Shown: positions 25,210-34,649, numbered from the stretch's first letter. The stretch: DNA of 64,000 bases from Paracoccus denitrificans (GCA_003240735.1 QFNE01000011.1:1-64000), one strand, 5' to 3'. Numbers and translations: made by a program. Notes: generated by a model not told the origin, from the letters alone.

Positions 25210-25589
25210 TGGGTCTGGGGGTCCTTGCCGTTGATGACAGCCGCACGATCCGGGCGTTGATCTCGATCACGCTGCAACGGGCGGGGATGCACGTCACCAC
25301 GGCTGATGATGGTCAGCACGGGGTCACGATCATCGATGCGGGGCTGATCCCCGATCTGATCATCACCGACATCAACATGCCTCGTCTGGATGGCTTTGGC
25401 CTGATCCACGCCGTGCGCGCGAAAGAGGCGCTTCGCGCTGTTCCCATTCTGGTGCTGACGACCGAATCCGCACCCGCCATGCGTGAACGCGCCCGGACAG
25501 CTGGCGCGACAGGTTGGATCACCAAGCCGTTTCACCCCGATCACCTGATACGCACGATCGCCCGGGTCACATCGGGGGCTGGTGCATGA
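25209..25589 (+). CDS. CheY-like response regulator 1
   Basis: 126-residue single receiver domain. The acidic pair D9-D10 (VLAVDDSRTIR), phosphoacceptor D54 (LIITDINMPRLDG), switch Thr in LVLTTES and K106 (WITKPFHP) are all present, so it should accept phosphate from the CheA encoded next. There is no output domain, as expected for a motor-binding or sink CheY. It is translationally coupled on both sides (TGATG with the STAS gene, ATGA with cheA). Confidence 0.93.
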   Translation: MGLGVLAVDDSRTIRALISITLQRAGMHVTTADDGQHGVTIIDAGLIPDLIITDINMPRLDGFGLIHAVRAKEALRAVPILVLTTESAPAMRERARTAGATGWITKPFHPDHLIRTIARVTSGAGA

Positions 25590-27646
25590 GCGACCCGTTG
25601 GACGAGGTCCGCGATCTGTTCTTTATCGAGTGTGGAGAGCTTCTGGACAGCGCGCATGAAGCGTTGGTCGTTCTGGACGACCAGCCTTCTGATCTGGAAC
25701 AGATCAACGCGGTCTTTCGCGCCGTTCATTCGATCAAGGGGGGTGCCGGTGCGTTCGGCTTCGGCGGTCTGGTCGAGTTTGCGCATCGGCTGGAATCCGT
25801 GCTGGACGCGCTGCGGTCCCGCAAGCTTACCTCTGGGCGCGATGTCGTTCGGCAGCTGACCGTGGCTACGGATGAGCTGCTTTATCATGTTGAGGCCGCG
25901 CGGCACGGGTCAGGCGATGGGGGGCCTGATAATGCGCTGCTGTCACTTGAATCCCTGTTGTCGCCCGGCGACGCCGAAACGTCGTTTCAGTTTCAACCCT
26001 TGTCGTTGGACTTTTCGTCGGACGATGGGCCTGACGGGTGGTCTGTGCCGCAGGGCTGGAAAATCACGTTCCAACCGCATGCAGAGCTGTATCGCAGCGG
26101 CAACGATGCCCTGATGATCCTGCGCGATCTGGCCGCGCTGGGCAGTGCAATGGTCACCTGCCATGTCGTCGGCAATCTGTCGACTGACCCGGCCGCCGCC
26201 GAAATGCCGGTCCTGTGCTGGCAGGTAGAGCTGCAAGGCGACGTGTCGGAAGATGAAATCCGTGACCTGTTCGAATTCGTGCAGGACATCTGCGACCTGA
26301 CCATCGTCCCGTTGGCAGCGGCGCTCGCAGCCAACGAGGTCTCGGCCCCGGTGGTCGAAATCGAATTGCACGACAGTGAGGCACACGCGCATGCCGCGGC
26401 GCCCTCGCCGTCGACGATCCGTGTTGATGTGGACAAGGTTGACCGGCTGGTCGATCTGGTCGGAGAGCTGGTGATCAACCAGTCCATGCTGGCACAGGCG
26501 GTCGCTGATGCGGGCATCCAGCAGCAGAACGCGGTTCTTGCGGGGCTGGATGAGTTCATGACCCTAACCCGCGACATTCAGGACAGTGTCATGAAAATCC
26601 GCGCGCAACCGGTCAAGTCGCTGTTCCAGCGCATGGGCCGGGTGTTAAGAGAGACCGCGACGATGACCGGAAAAACCGTCGCCTTCAGGACCGAGGGCGA
26701 AGGGACAGAGGTGGACAAGACCCTGATCGAACGCCTGGTCGATCCGTTGACGCACATGGTCCGCAACGCCGTCGACCACGGGCTTGAGGCGCCGGATCGA
26801 CGCGCGGCGGCCGGCAAGCCCGACGAAGGTGTCGTGATCCTGTCCGCGGCCCACCGCGCCGGGCGCATCCTGATTACGCTGTCTGACGACGGGGGTGGGA
26901 TCGACCGGGACCGGGTGCGACGGACCGCCATCCGCCGGGGCGTGCTGGACCCCGACGCCCAGCTAAGCGATGCGGAGATCGATCATCTGCTGTTCATGCC
27001 GGGATTTTCCACCGCCGATCATCTGTCTGCGGTTTCGGGTCGCGGCGTGGGGATGGATATCGTGAGCGATTCAGTCCGGGCCATGGGCGGCGAGGTCACC
27101 ATCACCAGCAATCCGGGGCAGGGGACAAGCTTTTCGATCTCGCTTCCGCTGACGCTTGCGGTTCTGGACGGGATGATCGTTCGGGTGGCCGGACAGACGC
27201 TGGTCATTCCGCTGACCGCGATCGTCGAGACGGCCATCATCCACGCCAGGGATATCCGTCGCGTCGGGGCCACAACCGAAATGCTGCATCTGCGCAACGA
27301 GGTGATGCCGATGTCCGATCTGGGGGTCCGTCTGGGTTTTCGGTCCCGCCAGGATATCTCGGCCCATCACGGTCGGATCGCGATCCTGACAACCGGGGAC
27401 GGTGGAACGCCGGCGGCGCTGATGGTTGATGAGATCGTCGACCAGCGCCAGGTGGTGATCAAGGGGCTTGGCGGCACGCTCGGCCAATTTGCTGGCGTCG
27501 CCGCCGCGACGATCCTGGGAAATGGCCGGGTCGCGTTGATCATCGACCCCGCCGCCGTGAACGCGGTACCGCCCGTAGGTACCGGCCCCATTCTTCTGAC
27601 ACCTGACCGGGTGGCCGGCCAGAAACACCCAGGAACGTTCCGATGA
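25586..27646 (+). CDS. cheA: chemotaxis histidine kinase CheA
   Basis: 686 residues. Order: HPt domain (residues ~1-105; phosphorylated H48 in AVHSIKGGAGAFGFG), a linker and an alphaproteobacterial-type region (WKITFQPHAELYRSGNDAL, residues ~150-255) in place of a classical P2, dimerisation domain (IRVDVDKVDRLVDLVGELVI), HATPase (HMVRNAVDHGLE; LSDDGGGIDRDR; GRGVGMDIV) and C-terminal CheW-like domain. All kinase boxes are intact. The ATG at 25586 overlaps the cheY stop (ATGA), deciding the start against the longer open frame. Confidence 0.96.
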   Translation: MSDPLDEVRDLFFIECGELLDSAHEALVVLDDQPSDLEQINAVFRAVHSIKGGAGAFGFGGLVEFAHRLESVLDALRSRKLTSGRDVVRQLTVATDELLYHVEAARHGSGDGGPDNALLSLESLLSPGDAETSFQFQPLSLDFSSDDGPDGWSVPQGWKITFQPHAELYRSGNDALMILRDLAALGSAMVTCHVVGNLSTDPAAAEMPVLCWQVELQGDVSEDEIRDLFEFVQDICDLTIVPLAAALAANEVSAPVVEIELHDSEAHAHAAAPSPSTIRVDVDKVDRLVDLVGELVINQSMLAQAVADAGIQQQNAVLAGLDEFMTLTRDIQDSVMKIRAQPVKSLFQRMGRVLRETATMTGKTVAFRTEGEGTEVDKTLIERLVDPLTHMVRNAVDHGLEAPDRRAAAGKPDEGVVILSAAHRAGRILITLSDDGGGIDRDRVRRTAIRRGVLDPDAQLSDAEIDHLLFMPGFSTADHLSAVSGRGVGMDIVSDSVRAMGGEVTITSNPGQGTSFSISLPLTLAVLDGMIVRVAGQTLVIPLTAIVETAIIHARDIRRVGATTEMLHLRNEVMPMSDLGVRLGFRSRQDISAHHGRIAILTTGDGGTPAALMVDEIVDQRQVVIKGLGGTLGQFAGVAAATILGNGRVALIIDPAAVNAVPPVGTGPILLTPDRVAGQKHPGTFR

Positions 27647-28101
27647 ACACGATCGAGCCGACACCCGAAACCGAGCTTTTGGCATTCCGCCTCTCCGCCC
27701 AGGAATTTTGCATCGACATCATGTCCGTCCGCGAAATTCGGGGGTGGAGCCAGGTGACGCCGTTGCCGTTTGCGCCATCCCACGTCAAGGGCATGATCAA
27801 TCTGCGCGGGACCGTGCTGCCGGTGATCGATCTGTCGGCGCGGCTGGGCATGCCGCCGATACCGGGCAACGATCGCAATGTGATCATCGTTGTCACCCGG
27901 GACGAGCAGTTGACGGGTCTTCTGGTCGAAGCGGTTTCTGACATCCTGTCAGTGGCGGTGACCGATCTGAGGCCAACCCCCGAAGTACATGATGGCGGGC
28001 ACACGAAATTCGTGCGCGCCATCGCCTTGGTCGATGACCGGCTGATCCGCCTGCTGGATGTTGACGAGGTCCTGCCCGATCAGGCCGGGCAGGCGGCTTG
28101 A
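27643..28101 (+). CDS. cheW: chemotaxis coupling protein CheW
   Basis: 152 residues: two SH3-like subdomains with the CheW hallmarks FRLSAQEFCIDIMSVREIRG and MINLRGTVLPVIDLSARLG (residues ~45-70). It connects receptors to CheA. ATGA overlap with cheA indicates coupled translation. No receptor gene is in the window, so the receptors must be elsewhere. Confidence 0.95.
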   Translation: MNTIEPTPETELLAFRLSAQEFCIDIMSVREIRGWSQVTPLPFAPSHVKGMINLRGTVLPVIDLSARLGMPPIPGNDRNVIIVVTRDEQLTGLLVEAVSDILSVAVTDLRPTPEVHDGGHTKFVRAIALVDDRLIRLLDVDEVLPDQAGQAA

Positions 28102-28154
28102 GGCTTGGAACGTTGTCATCGGTCCGCCCACCCTTCGACGGATGAACTTTCGCC

Positions 28155-28541
28155 ATGAATATCCGCGAACGGCTGCAGATCATGGTGGTGGACGACATGT
28201 CGACCAGCCGGGGGCTGATCGTTCAAGCGTTGGAGTTGATGGGCCTGCGCCACGTCACCGATGCCGGCGACGGCGCTGCGGCCGCGACAAAGCTGACGCG
28301 GCAGCCGGTTCATCTGGTCATATCGGATTACAACATGCCGGGAATCGATGGGTTGCAACTGCTGCAATGGATGCGTGCCCAGCCGGCGTTGCGCAAAACC
28401 GGCTTTGTTCTGATAACCGGGCGGGCAGAGCAGGAAATGATTGACCGCGGACGGCGACTTGGGATGAACAACTTCCTCAGGAAGCCATTCACCCCGGCCG
28501 AACTGAAAGGGTGCCTGGAAGCTGTGATTGGAAAATTCTGA
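28155..28541 (+). CDS. CheY-like response regulator 2
   Basis: 128-residue receiver with D13-D14 (MVVDDMSTSRGL), phosphoacceptor D58 (LVISDYNMPGIDG), Thr in VLITGRA and K110 (FLRKPFTPAEL). It is clearly different from the first CheY of the operon. Having two CheYs on one CheA suggests one acts on the motor and one as phosphate sink, a scheme known from other alphaproteobacteria. It is coupled to the next gene by TGATG. Confidence 0.93.
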   Translation: MNIRERLQIMVVDDMSTSRGLIVQALELMGLRHVTDAGDGAAAATKLTRQPVHLVISDYNMPGIDGLQLLQWMRAQPALRKTGFVLITGRAEQEMIDRGRRLGMNNFLRKPFTPAELKGCLEAVIGKF

Positions 28542-28828
28542 TGCATGAACTTCTTGATACCGTCGTGCTTGAACTTCAGGGAATGACGCGGGACCTGCTG
28601 CGACTGCAGGACGTCCTGTCTGCCGATGACGGCCCCATCGCGGCCGTCTGGGCCATGCCCGAGGCGAAGGCCGCCCCCGTGATCGTCGCGCTGCAGGATC
28701 TGGACCGTCTGACGCAGGTGTCGGAAAGTCTGGCCACGCTGTGCGGCATCCTTGCCGACGAACGGCGGTCCGACGGCGGCACCTTGCTGATGTCAGAGGC
28801 TCGAGGCACGCACCCGGGAAGCTGTTAG
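28541..28828 (+). CDS. small protein at the end of the chemosensory operon, unknown
   Basis: 95 residues from the ATG overlapping the cheY stop. It is mainly helical (HELLDTVVLELQGMTRDLL, then LQDLDRLTQVSESLATLCGI) with no recognised motif. Length and helical pattern could suit a small CheY-binding or CheZ-like protein, but no catalytic Gln/Asp signature of CheZ is evident. Position and coupling tie it to chemosensory signalling. No family is assigned. Confidence 0.65.
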   Translation: MHELLDTVVLELQGMTRDLLRLQDVLSADDGPIAAVWAMPEAKAAPVIVALQDLDRLTQVSESLATLCGILADERRSDGGTLLMSEARGTHPGSC

Positions 28829-28923
28829 CGTAGCAGAGCCGGCTAGACCGCAGTTCCATCTTTACCGCGCCGCTTGGCGCGACTATCTGCTGATGTCGCC
28901 GACGCCAGCCGAAAGCCTTGATT

Positions 28924-31581
28924 ATGCCCAGTTTGAACGACATCCGCTCGACCTATCTCGATTACTTCGAACGCAACGGTCACCGTCGCGTCGAAAGTTC
29001 GCCTCTGGTCCCCCGAAATGACCCGACGCTGATGTTTGCCAACTCGGGCATGGTGCAGTTCAAGAACCTGTTCACAGGGGTCGAGCATCGTGATTACAGC
29101 CGCGCCACGACCGCGCAGAAATGCGTGCGGGCCGGTGGTAAGCACAACGATCTGGACAATGTGGGCTATACCGCACGCCACCACACGTTCTTTGAAATGC
29201 TGGGCAACTTCAGCTTTGGTGACTACTTCAAGGAAGAGGCGATCCCTTACGCGTGGGAATTGCTGACCAAGGAATTCGGCCTGGCCAAGGACAAGCTGTT
29301 GGTCACGGTGTACCACACCGATGACGAGGCTGCGCAGATCTGGAAAAAGGTCGCGGGTCTGTCCGACGACCGGATCATCCGCATCGCGACCAACGACAAC
29401 TTCTGGCAGATGGGGCCGACGGGTCCCTGTGGCCCCTGCACCGAAATCTTCTATGACCACGGCGACCACATCTGGGGTGGTCCGCCCGGCTCGCCCGACG
29501 AAGACGGCGATCGGTTCATCGAAATCTGGAACCTCGTCTTCATGCAGTTCGAGCAGTTCGAGGATGGCTCGATGAAGCCGCTGCCGAACCCTTCGATCGA
29601 TACCGGCATGGGTCTGGAACGCATCGGCGCGCTGCTGCAGGGCAAGCACGACAACTATGACACCGACCTGATGCGCGCGCTGATCGAGGCGTCGGCCCAT
29701 GCGACCAGCAGCGACCCGGACGGTCCGGGCAAGATCCACCACCGGGTCATCGCCGACCACCTGCGGTCCACCAGTTTTCTGATCGCGGACGGCGTGATGC
29801 CGTCGAACGAAGGCCGCGGATACGTTCTGCGTCGCATCATGCGGCGCGCGATGCGGCATGCGCACATGCTGGGCGTGCAGGACCCCGTGATGTACAAGCT
29901 CGTCCCCGCGCTGGTGCGCGAGATGGGCGCCGCATACCCCGAGCTTGGCCGCGCACAACCGATGATCGAAGAGACGCTGAAGGGCGAAGAGACGCGTTTC
30001 CGCACGACATTGGACCGTGGTCTGCGTCTGCTATCGGACGAACTGGGCCGCCTGCCCGAAGGCGCTGATCTTCCGGGCGCCACGGCGTTCAAGCTTTACG
30101 ACACCTATGGCTTTCCGCTGGACTTGACGCAGGATGCCCTGCGCGAACAGGGCCGCGCGGTCGAAGTCGCGGGCTTTGATGAAGCCATGTCCGAACAGAA
30201 GGCCAAGGCGCGTGCCGCCTGGTCCGGTTCGGGTGAGACGAAGGACGCCGCGATCTGGTTTGATCTGGCCGAACGCCACGGCGCAACCGAGTTTCTGGGC
30301 TATGACGCTGATCAGGCCGAAGGCGCGGTCTTGGCACTGGTCATCGACGGGGCCGAAGTCGAAACGGCGGCCGAAGGCGCGAAGGTTCAGATCGTCGTCA
30401 ACCAATCGCCTTTCTATGCCGAAAGCGGCGGACAGGTCGGTGATACGGGCCTGATCCGGACCGAAACCGGGGCGGCGCAGGTCGTCGATACCCGCAGGTC
30501 CGGCGGTCTGTTCATCCACGTGGCCGAGGTCACCAAGGGTCAGATCACGCGCGGTCAGGGCGCGACGCTGGACGTCGATGCCGGCCGGCGGGGCGCGATC
30601 AAGGCCAACCACTCGGCCACGCATCTTTTGAACGAAGCGCTGCGTGCAGCACTGGGCGAACACGTGGCCCAGAAGGGCAGCCTGAACGCGTCCGACCGGC
30701 TGCGGTTCGACTTCAGCCACGGTAAGGCGCTGTCCCCCGACGAACTGGCCGCGGTCGAGGCCGAGGTGAACGCGATCATCCGGCAGAACACGCCGGTCGA
30801 GACGCGCGTGATGACGCCCGACGACGCACGCGACATGGGCGCGCAGGCGCTGTTTGGCGAAAAATACGGCGACGAGGTCCGCGTGGTGTCGATGGGACGC
30901 CGGGCCGGTTCGCAAAAGGGCGCGAACAAGGAAACCTACTCGTTGGAGCTTTGTGGCGGCACGCATGTGAAGCGCACGGGCGATATCGGCGCGTTCGTCC
31001 TTCTGGGCGACAGCGCGTCATCCGCGGGCGTCCGTCGGATCGAGGCGCTGACGGGTCAGGCTGCACTGGATCATCTGCGCACCTCTGACGCGCAGTTGAG
31101 CGAGATTTCGGGTCTGCTGAAGGCGCAGGCGGGCGATGTCGTGGGCCGCGTCAAGGCGCTGTCGGACGAACGCAAGGCGCTGGCCAACGAGGTCGCGCAA
31201 CTGAAACGCCAGCTCGCCATGGGTAGCAGCGACGGTGCGCAGGCCAAGGATGTCGCCGGGGTCCAGTTGATCGCCACGACGGTGTCAGGCGTGTCGGGCA
31301 AGGAACTTGGGCCGCTGGCGGATCAGATGCGCCAGCAGCTGGGGTCGGGTGCCGTGCTTGTCATGGCCGAAGACAGCGGCAAGGCGACAGTCGCGGCGAC
31401 AGTGTCGTCGGATCTGACCGACCGCGTCACCGCCGTGGCGCTGGTCCAGGCCGCGGTCGCGGCGCTTGGCGGCAAGGGCGGCGGTGGACGCCCCGACCGT
31501 GCCCAGGGCGGCGCGCCGAGCCTTGAGGCGTCGGATGCCGCCATCGCCGCGGTCGAAGCCCTGATCGGTGCCACCGCATGA
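28924..31581 (+). CDS. alaS: alanyl-tRNA synthetase
   Basis: 885 residues from the ATG at 28924 (the open frame begins with TTG six bases earlier). Class II synthetase: N-terminal catalytic core (SLNDIRSTYLDYFERNGH; RVESSPLVPRNDPTLMFANS; TGMGLERIGALLQG), editing domain with the zinc-binding NHSATHLLNEALR and later LCGGTHVKRTGDIG, and C-terminal coiled/DHHA1 region. All motifs are intact and length is normal. It is coupled to a DUF1330 gene by ATGA. Confidence 0.98.
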   Translation: MPSLNDIRSTYLDYFERNGHRRVESSPLVPRNDPTLMFANSGMVQFKNLFTGVEHRDYSRATTAQKCVRAGGKHNDLDNVGYTARHHTFFEMLGNFSFGDYFKEEAIPYAWELLTKEFGLAKDKLLVTVYHTDDEAAQIWKKVAGLSDDRIIRIATNDNFWQMGPTGPCGPCTEIFYDHGDHIWGGPPGSPDEDGDRFIEIWNLVFMQFEQFEDGSMKPLPNPSIDTGMGLERIGALLQGKHDNYDTDLMRALIEASAHATSSDPDGPGKIHHRVIADHLRSTSFLIADGVMPSNEGRGYVLRRIMRRAMRHAHMLGVQDPVMYKLVPALVREMGAAYPELGRAQPMIEETLKGEETRFRTTLDRGLRLLSDELGRLPEGADLPGATAFKLYDTYGFPLDLTQDALREQGRAVEVAGFDEAMSEQKAKARAAWSGSGETKDAAIWFDLAERHGATEFLGYDADQAEGAVLALVIDGAEVETAAEGAKVQIVVNQSPFYAESGGQVGDTGLIRTETGAAQVVDTRRSGGLFIHVAEVTKGQITRGQGATLDVDAGRRGAIKANHSATHLLNEALRAALGEHVAQKGSLNASDRLRFDFSHGKALSPDELAAVEAEVNAIIRQNTPVETRVMTPDDARDMGAQALFGEKYGDEVRVVSMGRRAGSQKGANKETYSLELCGGTHVKRTGDIGAFVLLGDSASSAGVRRIEALTGQAALDHLRTSDAQLSEISGLLKAQAGDVVGRVKALSDERKALANEVAQLKRQLAMGSSDGAQAKDVAGVQLIATTVSGVSGKELGPLADQMRQQLGSGAVLVMAEDSGKATVAATVSSDLTDRVTAVALVQAAVAALGGKGGGGRPDRAQGGAPSLEASDAAIAAVEALIGATA

Positions 31582-31868
31582 GCGCGCTTTGGATCGCCCA
31601 CGTGACCGTGACCGACCCGGACGCTTATGGGAAATACGCCCGTTTGGCGACCGAGGCGATTGCCGCGCATGGCGGGGTCTTTCTCGCCCGCGGCTCTCGC
31701 TACGTGCAGCTGGAAGGCAAGGACCGGGCGCGCAATGTCGTCGCGCGGTTCGCGTCTGTCGATGAAGCGGTGGCGTGTTATCGGTCAGATGCCTATCAGG
31801 CGGCGCTGTCTCATGCCAAAAATGCAGCAGAACGCGATCTTGTGATCGTGGAAGAGAACCCGGTCTAG
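31578..31868 (+). CDS. DUF1330 family protein
   Basis: 96 residues, the size of a single DUF1330 (dimeric ferredoxin-like alpha/beta barrel) domain. Typical stretches: WIAHVTVTDPDAYGKYARLA, GGVFLARGSRYVQLEGKDRARNVV-type strand, and SDAYQAALSHAKNAAERDLV. The function of the family is unknown. Its start overlaps the alaS stop (ATGA). Confidence 0.92.
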   Translation: MSALWIAHVTVTDPDAYGKYARLATEAIAAHGGVFLARGSRYVQLEGKDRARNVVARFASVDEAVACYRSDAYQAALSHAKNAAERDLVIVEENPV

Positions 31869-31931
31869 GTCTTTTTGCACCATTCGCGCAGACTGGGTGG
31901 TAAGAAGCAAAAAACAAAAAGGGGCAGGGGC

Positions 31932-32732
31932 ATGTGCCGTTGGGCAGCCTATACCGGCAGTCCTATTTATCTTGAGGACATCGTCAGCCGGCCAGCACAT
32001 TCGCTGGTCCAGCAAAGCCACTGCGCGACGCGCTGCCACACGCCTGTCAACGCGGACGGCTTCGGGTTGGTGTGGTACGGTGACCGGGATGAGCCGGGGC
32101 TTTATCGCGACGTCCTGCCGGCGTGGTCAGACCCCAATCTCCGCAGCCTGACCGCCACGGTGAAATCGTCGTTGTTCATGGCCCATGTCCGCGCCTCCAC
32201 TGGGACGGCGACCAGTCGCAACAACTGCCATCCTTTCGCCGTTGGTCGTTGGTCGTTCATGCATAACGGCCAGTTCGGCGGCTATGACGGCTGGCGGCGC
32301 GCGGCCGAAGTGCTGATCCCAGACGACCTTTATGCCCACCGCAAAGGGGCGACCGACAGCGAGGCGTTCTTTCTGGCCGCACTCGGTGACGGGCTGGACC
32401 GCGATCCGATCGGGGCGATGGCACGCACCGCCGCGCGGTTCGAGGCGCTGGCCCGTGAGCGCAGCAAATCGGACGCTGCTCATATCCGTCTGACGGCGGC
32501 GTTCTCGGATGGGCAGCGGCTTTATGCGGTCCGCTATGCCAGCGACGATTTCGCCCCGACGCTGTTTCACCGCTGGTCCGACAGCCGGATGGGCCGCGCC
32601 GTCGTGTCCGAGCCGCTGGAGGCCGAAGAGGATGGCTGGCTGGAGGTTCCGCCCGGCTCGTTCTGCGTCTTCGAAGGGGCGAACCTCACCATAACGCCCT
32701 TCTGTCCGCAGGCGATCCGCGCGGCCGCTTGA
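31932..32732 (+). CDS. class II glutamine amidotransferase (YafJ/EgtC-like)
   Basis: 266 residues from the ATG at 31932, which places Cys at position 2 (MCRWAAYTG) as required for the Ntn-type nucleophile after Met removal; this decides the start. Other conserved parts are NADGFGLVWYG, FMAHVRASTGTATSRNNCHPF, and FMHNGQFGGYDGWRR. Stand-alone glutaminase-type proteins of this class include EgtC and YafJ. No ergothioneine genes are adjacent, so the role is open. Confidence 0.92.
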   Translation: MCRWAAYTGSPIYLEDIVSRPAHSLVQQSHCATRCHTPVNADGFGLVWYGDRDEPGLYRDVLPAWSDPNLRSLTATVKSSLFMAHVRASTGTATSRNNCHPFAVGRWSFMHNGQFGGYDGWRRAAEVLIPDDLYAHRKGATDSEAFFLAALGDGLDRDPIGAMARTAARFEALARERSKSDAAHIRLTAAFSDGQRLYAVRYASDDFAPTLFHRWSDSRMGRAVVSEPLEAEEDGWLEVPPGSFCVFEGANLTITPFCPQAIRAAA

Positions 32733-32795
32733 CGTCCGCGCCTTGCTTGGCCGGTCCCGGCGTGGCAGCTAGGGCCCGCAAGAAGGATGACGGTG

Positions 32796-34046
32796 ATGAG
32801 CGATTTTGCCAGTGACGACGATACGGATGGCGGGCTTTATGACCGCAACGCGGCGGGTGACTTGCCCGTGGTGCGTCTGCGCCCCAAGGCCAATGCACGC
32901 GCGATCCGGCACGGTTTTCCGTGGGTCTACGCCGACGAGCTGGTCACTGATCGCCGCACCAAGAGCCTGACCCCCGGCAGCTTTGCCGTGCTGGAGGACG
33001 CCGAGCGTCGCCCCATGGCGCTGGTGACAGTCAACGGGGCATCGAAGATCATCGCGCGGGTGATGGATGCCGACCCAGAGGTGCGGATCACGCGCGATTG
33101 GCTGGCAGTGCGTTTGTCGCGCGCGCTGGATCTGCGGGAACGTCTGTTCGACGCGCCGTTCTATCGCCTGATCCACGCCGAGGCGGACGGTCTGCCCGGC
33201 ACCATCATCGACCGCTTCGGTGACGCGGCGGTCATTCAGCCGAACGCCGCCTGGGCCGATGCCATGATCGACGATCTGGCCGCCGCCCTGCGCGATGTGA
33301 CCGGCGTCAGCACGGTCATCCTGAACGCGTCCGGCCGCGCCCGCAGTCTGGAAGGGTTGGACGACACCTCGCGGGTCCTGTCGGGTGCGCTGGATGGGCC
33401 GATCGAGGTTCCAATGAACGGCGCGAACTATCTGGCCGATCTGGCGGGTGGGCAGAAAACCGGGCTGTTCTATGACCAACGCCCGAACCAGGCATTTGCG
33501 CAGCGGCTGGTGCGCGGGTCCGATGTGCTGGACGTCTTTTCCCATGTCGGGGGTTTTGGTCTGGCCGCGCTGGCGGGTGGCGCGACCTACGCAACCTGCG
33601 TTGATGCATCGGCCGCCGCGCTGACATTGGCCGAAGGCGGCGCCGCGGCGATGGGGGCTGCCGACCGTCTGGACGTCCGGCAGGGCGATGCGTTCGCCGT
33701 GATGGAGGCGTTGGCCACTGAGGGGCGTCAATTCGACACCGTGATCTGTGACCCGCCGGCGTTCGCGCCGTCCCGTCAGGCGTTGGAGGCTGGCCTGCGC
33801 GCCTATGAACGCGTTGCGCGGCTGGCGGCACCGCTGGTCCGGCCGGGCGGGTATCTGGGTCTGTGTTCCTGCAGCCATGCCGTCGACCTGACGGCGTTTC
33901 GCAATGCCAGTGCGCGCGGGATCGGTCGGGGCGGTCGCCGGATGCAGTTGATCCACACCGGGCAGGCGGGGCCTGACCACCCGACCCTGCCGCAGCTGTC
34001 GGAAAGCGGCTATCTGAAGGCGCTGTTCTTTCGTCTGGACGGCTGA
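32796..34046 (+). CDS. class I SAM-dependent RNA methyltransferase (RlmI-like)
   Basis: 416 residues. The start at 32796 is preferred because AGAAGG lies 8 nt before it; the ATG at 32787 directly abuts that site. N-terminal PUA domain (residues ~20-95; RAIRHGFPWVYADEL), an EEHUD-like middle, and a Rossmann methyltransferase with LDVFSHVGGFGLAALAGG and the catalytic-site DPPAF (residues ~325). This matches RlmI/RlmK-type m5C 23S rRNA methyltransferases. The exact target base is not determinable. Its stop overlaps the PIN gene by one base. Confidence 0.92.
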   Translation: MSDFASDDDTDGGLYDRNAAGDLPVVRLRPKANARAIRHGFPWVYADELVTDRRTKSLTPGSFAVLEDAERRPMALVTVNGASKIIARVMDADPEVRITRDWLAVRLSRALDLRERLFDAPFYRLIHAEADGLPGTIIDRFGDAAVIQPNAAWADAMIDDLAAALRDVTGVSTVILNASGRARSLEGLDDTSRVLSGALDGPIEVPMNGANYLADLAGGQKTGLFYDQRPNQAFAQRLVRGSDVLDVFSHVGGFGLAALAGGATYATCVDASAAALTLAEGGAAAMGAADRLDVRQGDAFAVMEALATEGRQFDTVICDPPAFAPSRQALEAGLRAYERVARLAAPLVRPGGYLGLCSCSHAVDLTAFRNASARGIGRGGRRMQLIHTGQAGPDHPTLPQLSESGYLKALFFRLDG

Positions 34047-34636
34047 TGAAGGCGGTTCTGGACGCCTGCGTCCTGTTTCCGACCGTGCTGCGGGAAATCC
34101 TGATCGGAGCGGCGCAGCGGCAGTTATACGTGCCGGTCTGGTCGGACCGCATCACCGCCGAATGGGCCCGAGCGGCCGCGCGTCTGGGCGCGGTTCAGGG
34201 TGAAATTGCCGACGCAGAAATTGCGATGCTGGCGCTGGACTGGCCGCACGCCAGCGTGGCGTCCGACGGCACGGCGGCCACGGGCGTCGATTGGCCCGAT
34301 CCCGCCGACCGCCATGTGGCCGAAGCTGCGTTGGCCGCCGGTGCCAGTGTCATCGTCACGGCAAACCTGCGCGACTTTCCGCGACGCAGTCTGGCGGCAC
34401 TTGGCCTGACAGCGGTTCATCCGGATGCGTTTCTGACCGATCTGTTTCACGAAAACCCGGACGATCTTACCGCCATCGCCGTGCAGGTTCACCGCAAGGC
34501 TACGACGCTTGGCAGCGATATCGAGTTTCGTGCGTTGATGTCGCGTGCAAGGTTGCCACGGCTGTCCAAGGCGATCTTGCGTCACCACCCCGCGCTTGCC
34601 GCTAGCGCTAACAAGAGTTATCCGTCAGGTAATTAA
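34046..34636 (+). CDS. PIN-domain protein (VapC-like ribonuclease fold)
   Basis: 196 residues. The acidic active site of a PIN RNase is intact: D6 (AVLDACVLF), E39 (RITAEWARA), D88 (DPADRHVAEAAL) and D110 (TANLRDFP). It is longer than typical VapC toxins, with an extra ~80-residue C-terminal helical part (FLTDLFHENPDDLTAI; EFRALMSRARL). No antitoxin-like gene is adjacent. Instead it is coupled (TGATG) to the rRNA methyltransferase and sits 13 nt before zwf. The setting suggests RNA processing rather than toxin-antitoxin, but this is inference. Confidence 0.85.
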   Translation: MKAVLDACVLFPTVLREILIGAAQRQLYVPVWSDRITAEWARAAARLGAVQGEIADAEIAMLALDWPHASVASDGTAATGVDWPDPADRHVAEAALAAGASVIVTANLRDFPRRSLAALGLTAVHPDAFLTDLFHENPDDLTAIAVQVHRKATTLGSDIEFRALMSRARLPRLSKAILRHHPALAASANKSYPSGN

Positions 34637-34649
34637 CGCAGGAACGGTC

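Noticed and set aside
28866..28881. CGCGCC/GGCGCG hairpin between the che operon and alaS as terminator
   Set aside because: Only 6 bp and no T-run; not enough support.
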